NCBI GenBank assembly: GCA_949448405.1
Contig: CASTFX010000080.1
Location: forward strand, 1-5,874
DNA from: an uncultured Clostridia bacterium
GTDB lineage: Bacteria; Bacillota; Clostridia; TANB77; CAG-508
Length of the DNA stretch: 5,874 bases
Direction of reading: 5' to 3'
The notes below the pieces were generated by a model, which saw only the letters and a list, made by a program, of their open reading frames with translations, had not been told where the DNA came from and ran no database searches. The position numbers and the translations under genes are program-made. This document shows positions 5,399 through 5,874 of the stretch, piece by piece; the first letter of the stretch is position 1; each line of letters begins with the position of its first letter.

Positions 5399-5874
5399 AT
5401 GGAAGAATTAGTTGAAAGTATATTAGATTATGTAAGAGCAGATTATACAGATTATGCTGTTATGATAAATGGAGAATGGGGATCTGGAAAAACCTATTTT
5501 TGGAATAATAAGGTAAGAAACAAAATAGAATCAATGACATTAAACCGGAAAATCATTCACAACTATATATATGTCTTTATATCGGAATATCAAATCTAGA
5601 AGAGATTAGTAAAAAGATATTCATAGAAACAACTCAGCTAATGGATAAAAACCTTAAAAAGTTTATGGATATTAATGGTGTAACTAAGATACCAGAATAT
5701 GCCAAAACTGGAATAGATATGGCAAACCTATTTGGTGTTACACAAAATGGAGATAGAGTTAATTATTCAGACTTTTTCTCAACAGACGATAAAGTTTTAT
5801 GCTTCGACGACTTAGAGAGAGCAAATGTAGACGTTATAGATATTCTTGGATATATAAAACGTCTACATTTGCTC
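5399..5874 (+). CDS. KAP-like P-loop NTPase, N-terminal part, read with two C-GGN (+1) glycine sites
   Basis: About 158 codons are visible, and the gene runs past the window. Walker A is GEWGSGKT at 25-32. A predicted beta segment reads TTIYMSLYGISNLEEI at 55-70. Walker B is VLCFDDLERA with Asp136-Asp137. The combination of NGEWGSGKT, a YxSLYG segment and CFDDLER is characteristic of KAP-family or related P-loop ATPases, some of which are found in phage-defence settings; the role here is unknown. It starts 19 bases after comF and is probably in the same transcript. In-frame CGG at 5546 (after Asn49) and 5583 (after Tyr61) must be read as C-GGA (Gly50, Gly62). Otherwise translation stops at 5597-5599 or 5607-5609. 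The last six codons, after LGYI, lie in a suspicious fold-back sequence and may not be native. Confidence 0.82.
5546..5549 (+). other. CGGA: +1 recoding site, Gly50 of the KAP-like NTPase
   Basis: CGG is in frame after AAC. C-GGA read as glycine gives LNGKSFTTIYMSLYG, joining the Walker A part to the next conserved segment. Unshifted reading stops at TAG 5597-5599. Confidence 0.72.
5583..5586 (+). other. CGGA: +1 recoding site, Gly62 of the KAP-like NTPase
   Basis: CGG comes into frame after TAT only if the previous site at 5546 has shifted. C-GGA read as glycine restores SLYGISNLEEI. Unshifted reading stops at TAG 5607-5609. Confidence 0.75.
5819..5874. repeat. 17-bp perfect inverted repeat ending at the window edge
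   Basis: Bases 5858-5874 (AACGTCTACATTTGCTC) are the exact reverse complement of 5819-5835, separated by 22 bases. The left arm is good coding sequence (ERANVDV). The right arm replaces the residues expected after LGYI. The exact coincidence with the sequence end suggests a fold-back or assembly artefact rather than a biological hairpin. Confidence 0.85.

Noticed and set aside
276..5586. Five frameshifted pseudogenes in a row
   Set aside because: Decay would give mixed indels, stops and lost motifs. Here all breaks are the same single C before a glycine codon, and motifs, lengths and ribosome binding sites are intact.
276..5586. Ordinary homopolymer sequencing errors
   Set aside because: The sites are not in long homopolymers, and the many A/T runs are error-free. 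A motif-specific systematic error remains possible and is kept as the main alternative, but the strict glycine phase makes it less likely.
276..5586. Simple reassignment of CGG to another amino acid
   Set aside because: A triplet reassignment would not change the frame, whereas each site needs a net +1 shift to restore the downstream protein.

Overview
The window comes from a very AT-rich, Gram-positive-like bacterium, most likely an uncultured Clostridia-type Firmicute. The grounds are strong AGGAGG-type ribosome binding sites, TTG starts, AGA as the main arginine codon, TAA/TAG stops, TGG for tryptophan, and a housekeeping gene order familiar from Clostridia. All genes are on the + strand and tightly packed.

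Layout: the C-terminus of tsaD (1-126); a COG1768-type metallophosphoesterase (129-830); a 125-bp non-coding inverted-repeat element (838-962); rsgA (990-1856), overlapping rpe (1850-2510); recD2 (2524-4722); comF (about 4741-5379); and the N-terminal part of a KAP-like P-loop NTPase (5399 to the window end). TsaD makes the tRNA t6A modification. RsgA matures the small ribosomal subunit. Rpe belongs to the pentose phosphate pathway. RecD2 is a DNA helicase. ComF is a phosphoribosyltransferase-like protein linked to DNA uptake and repair. This is a housekeeping run that ends in a possible accessory ATPase.

The outstanding feature is that five of the seven genes look 'broken' by frameshifts, twelve in total, and every one is the same event. 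An in-frame CGG occurs where the protein family expects glycine, and the protein continues only if C-GGN is read as one glycine, i.e. a +1 shift (skip C, read GGN, or decode CGGN as a quadruplet). All twelve in-frame CGG triplets are such sites. CGG never appears in frame as arginine. The other six CGG strings in coding sequence all straddle two codons (for example GAC GGA or GCG GTA). After correction all five proteins are continuous through what is visible, with expected lengths and motifs, and no other indel or in-frame stop is needed. The codons before the sites are diverse, so the signal seems to lie in CGG itself. My preferred hypothesis is genome-wide +1 decoding of an unassigned CGG codon as glycine (CGGN = Gly), comparable to what is known at AGG and CCC codons of Perkinsus mitochondrial cox1. 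A sequence-specific base-calling or assembly error, or deliberate alteration of the record, is the main alternative and cannot be excluded from one window.

Lesser oddities: comF has no ATG/GTG/TTG start in its available 5' region, and the last 17 bases are the exact reverse complement of bases 5819-5835, probably a fold-back artefact at a contig end. No tRNA, rRNA, CRISPR array or insertion sequence was seen.
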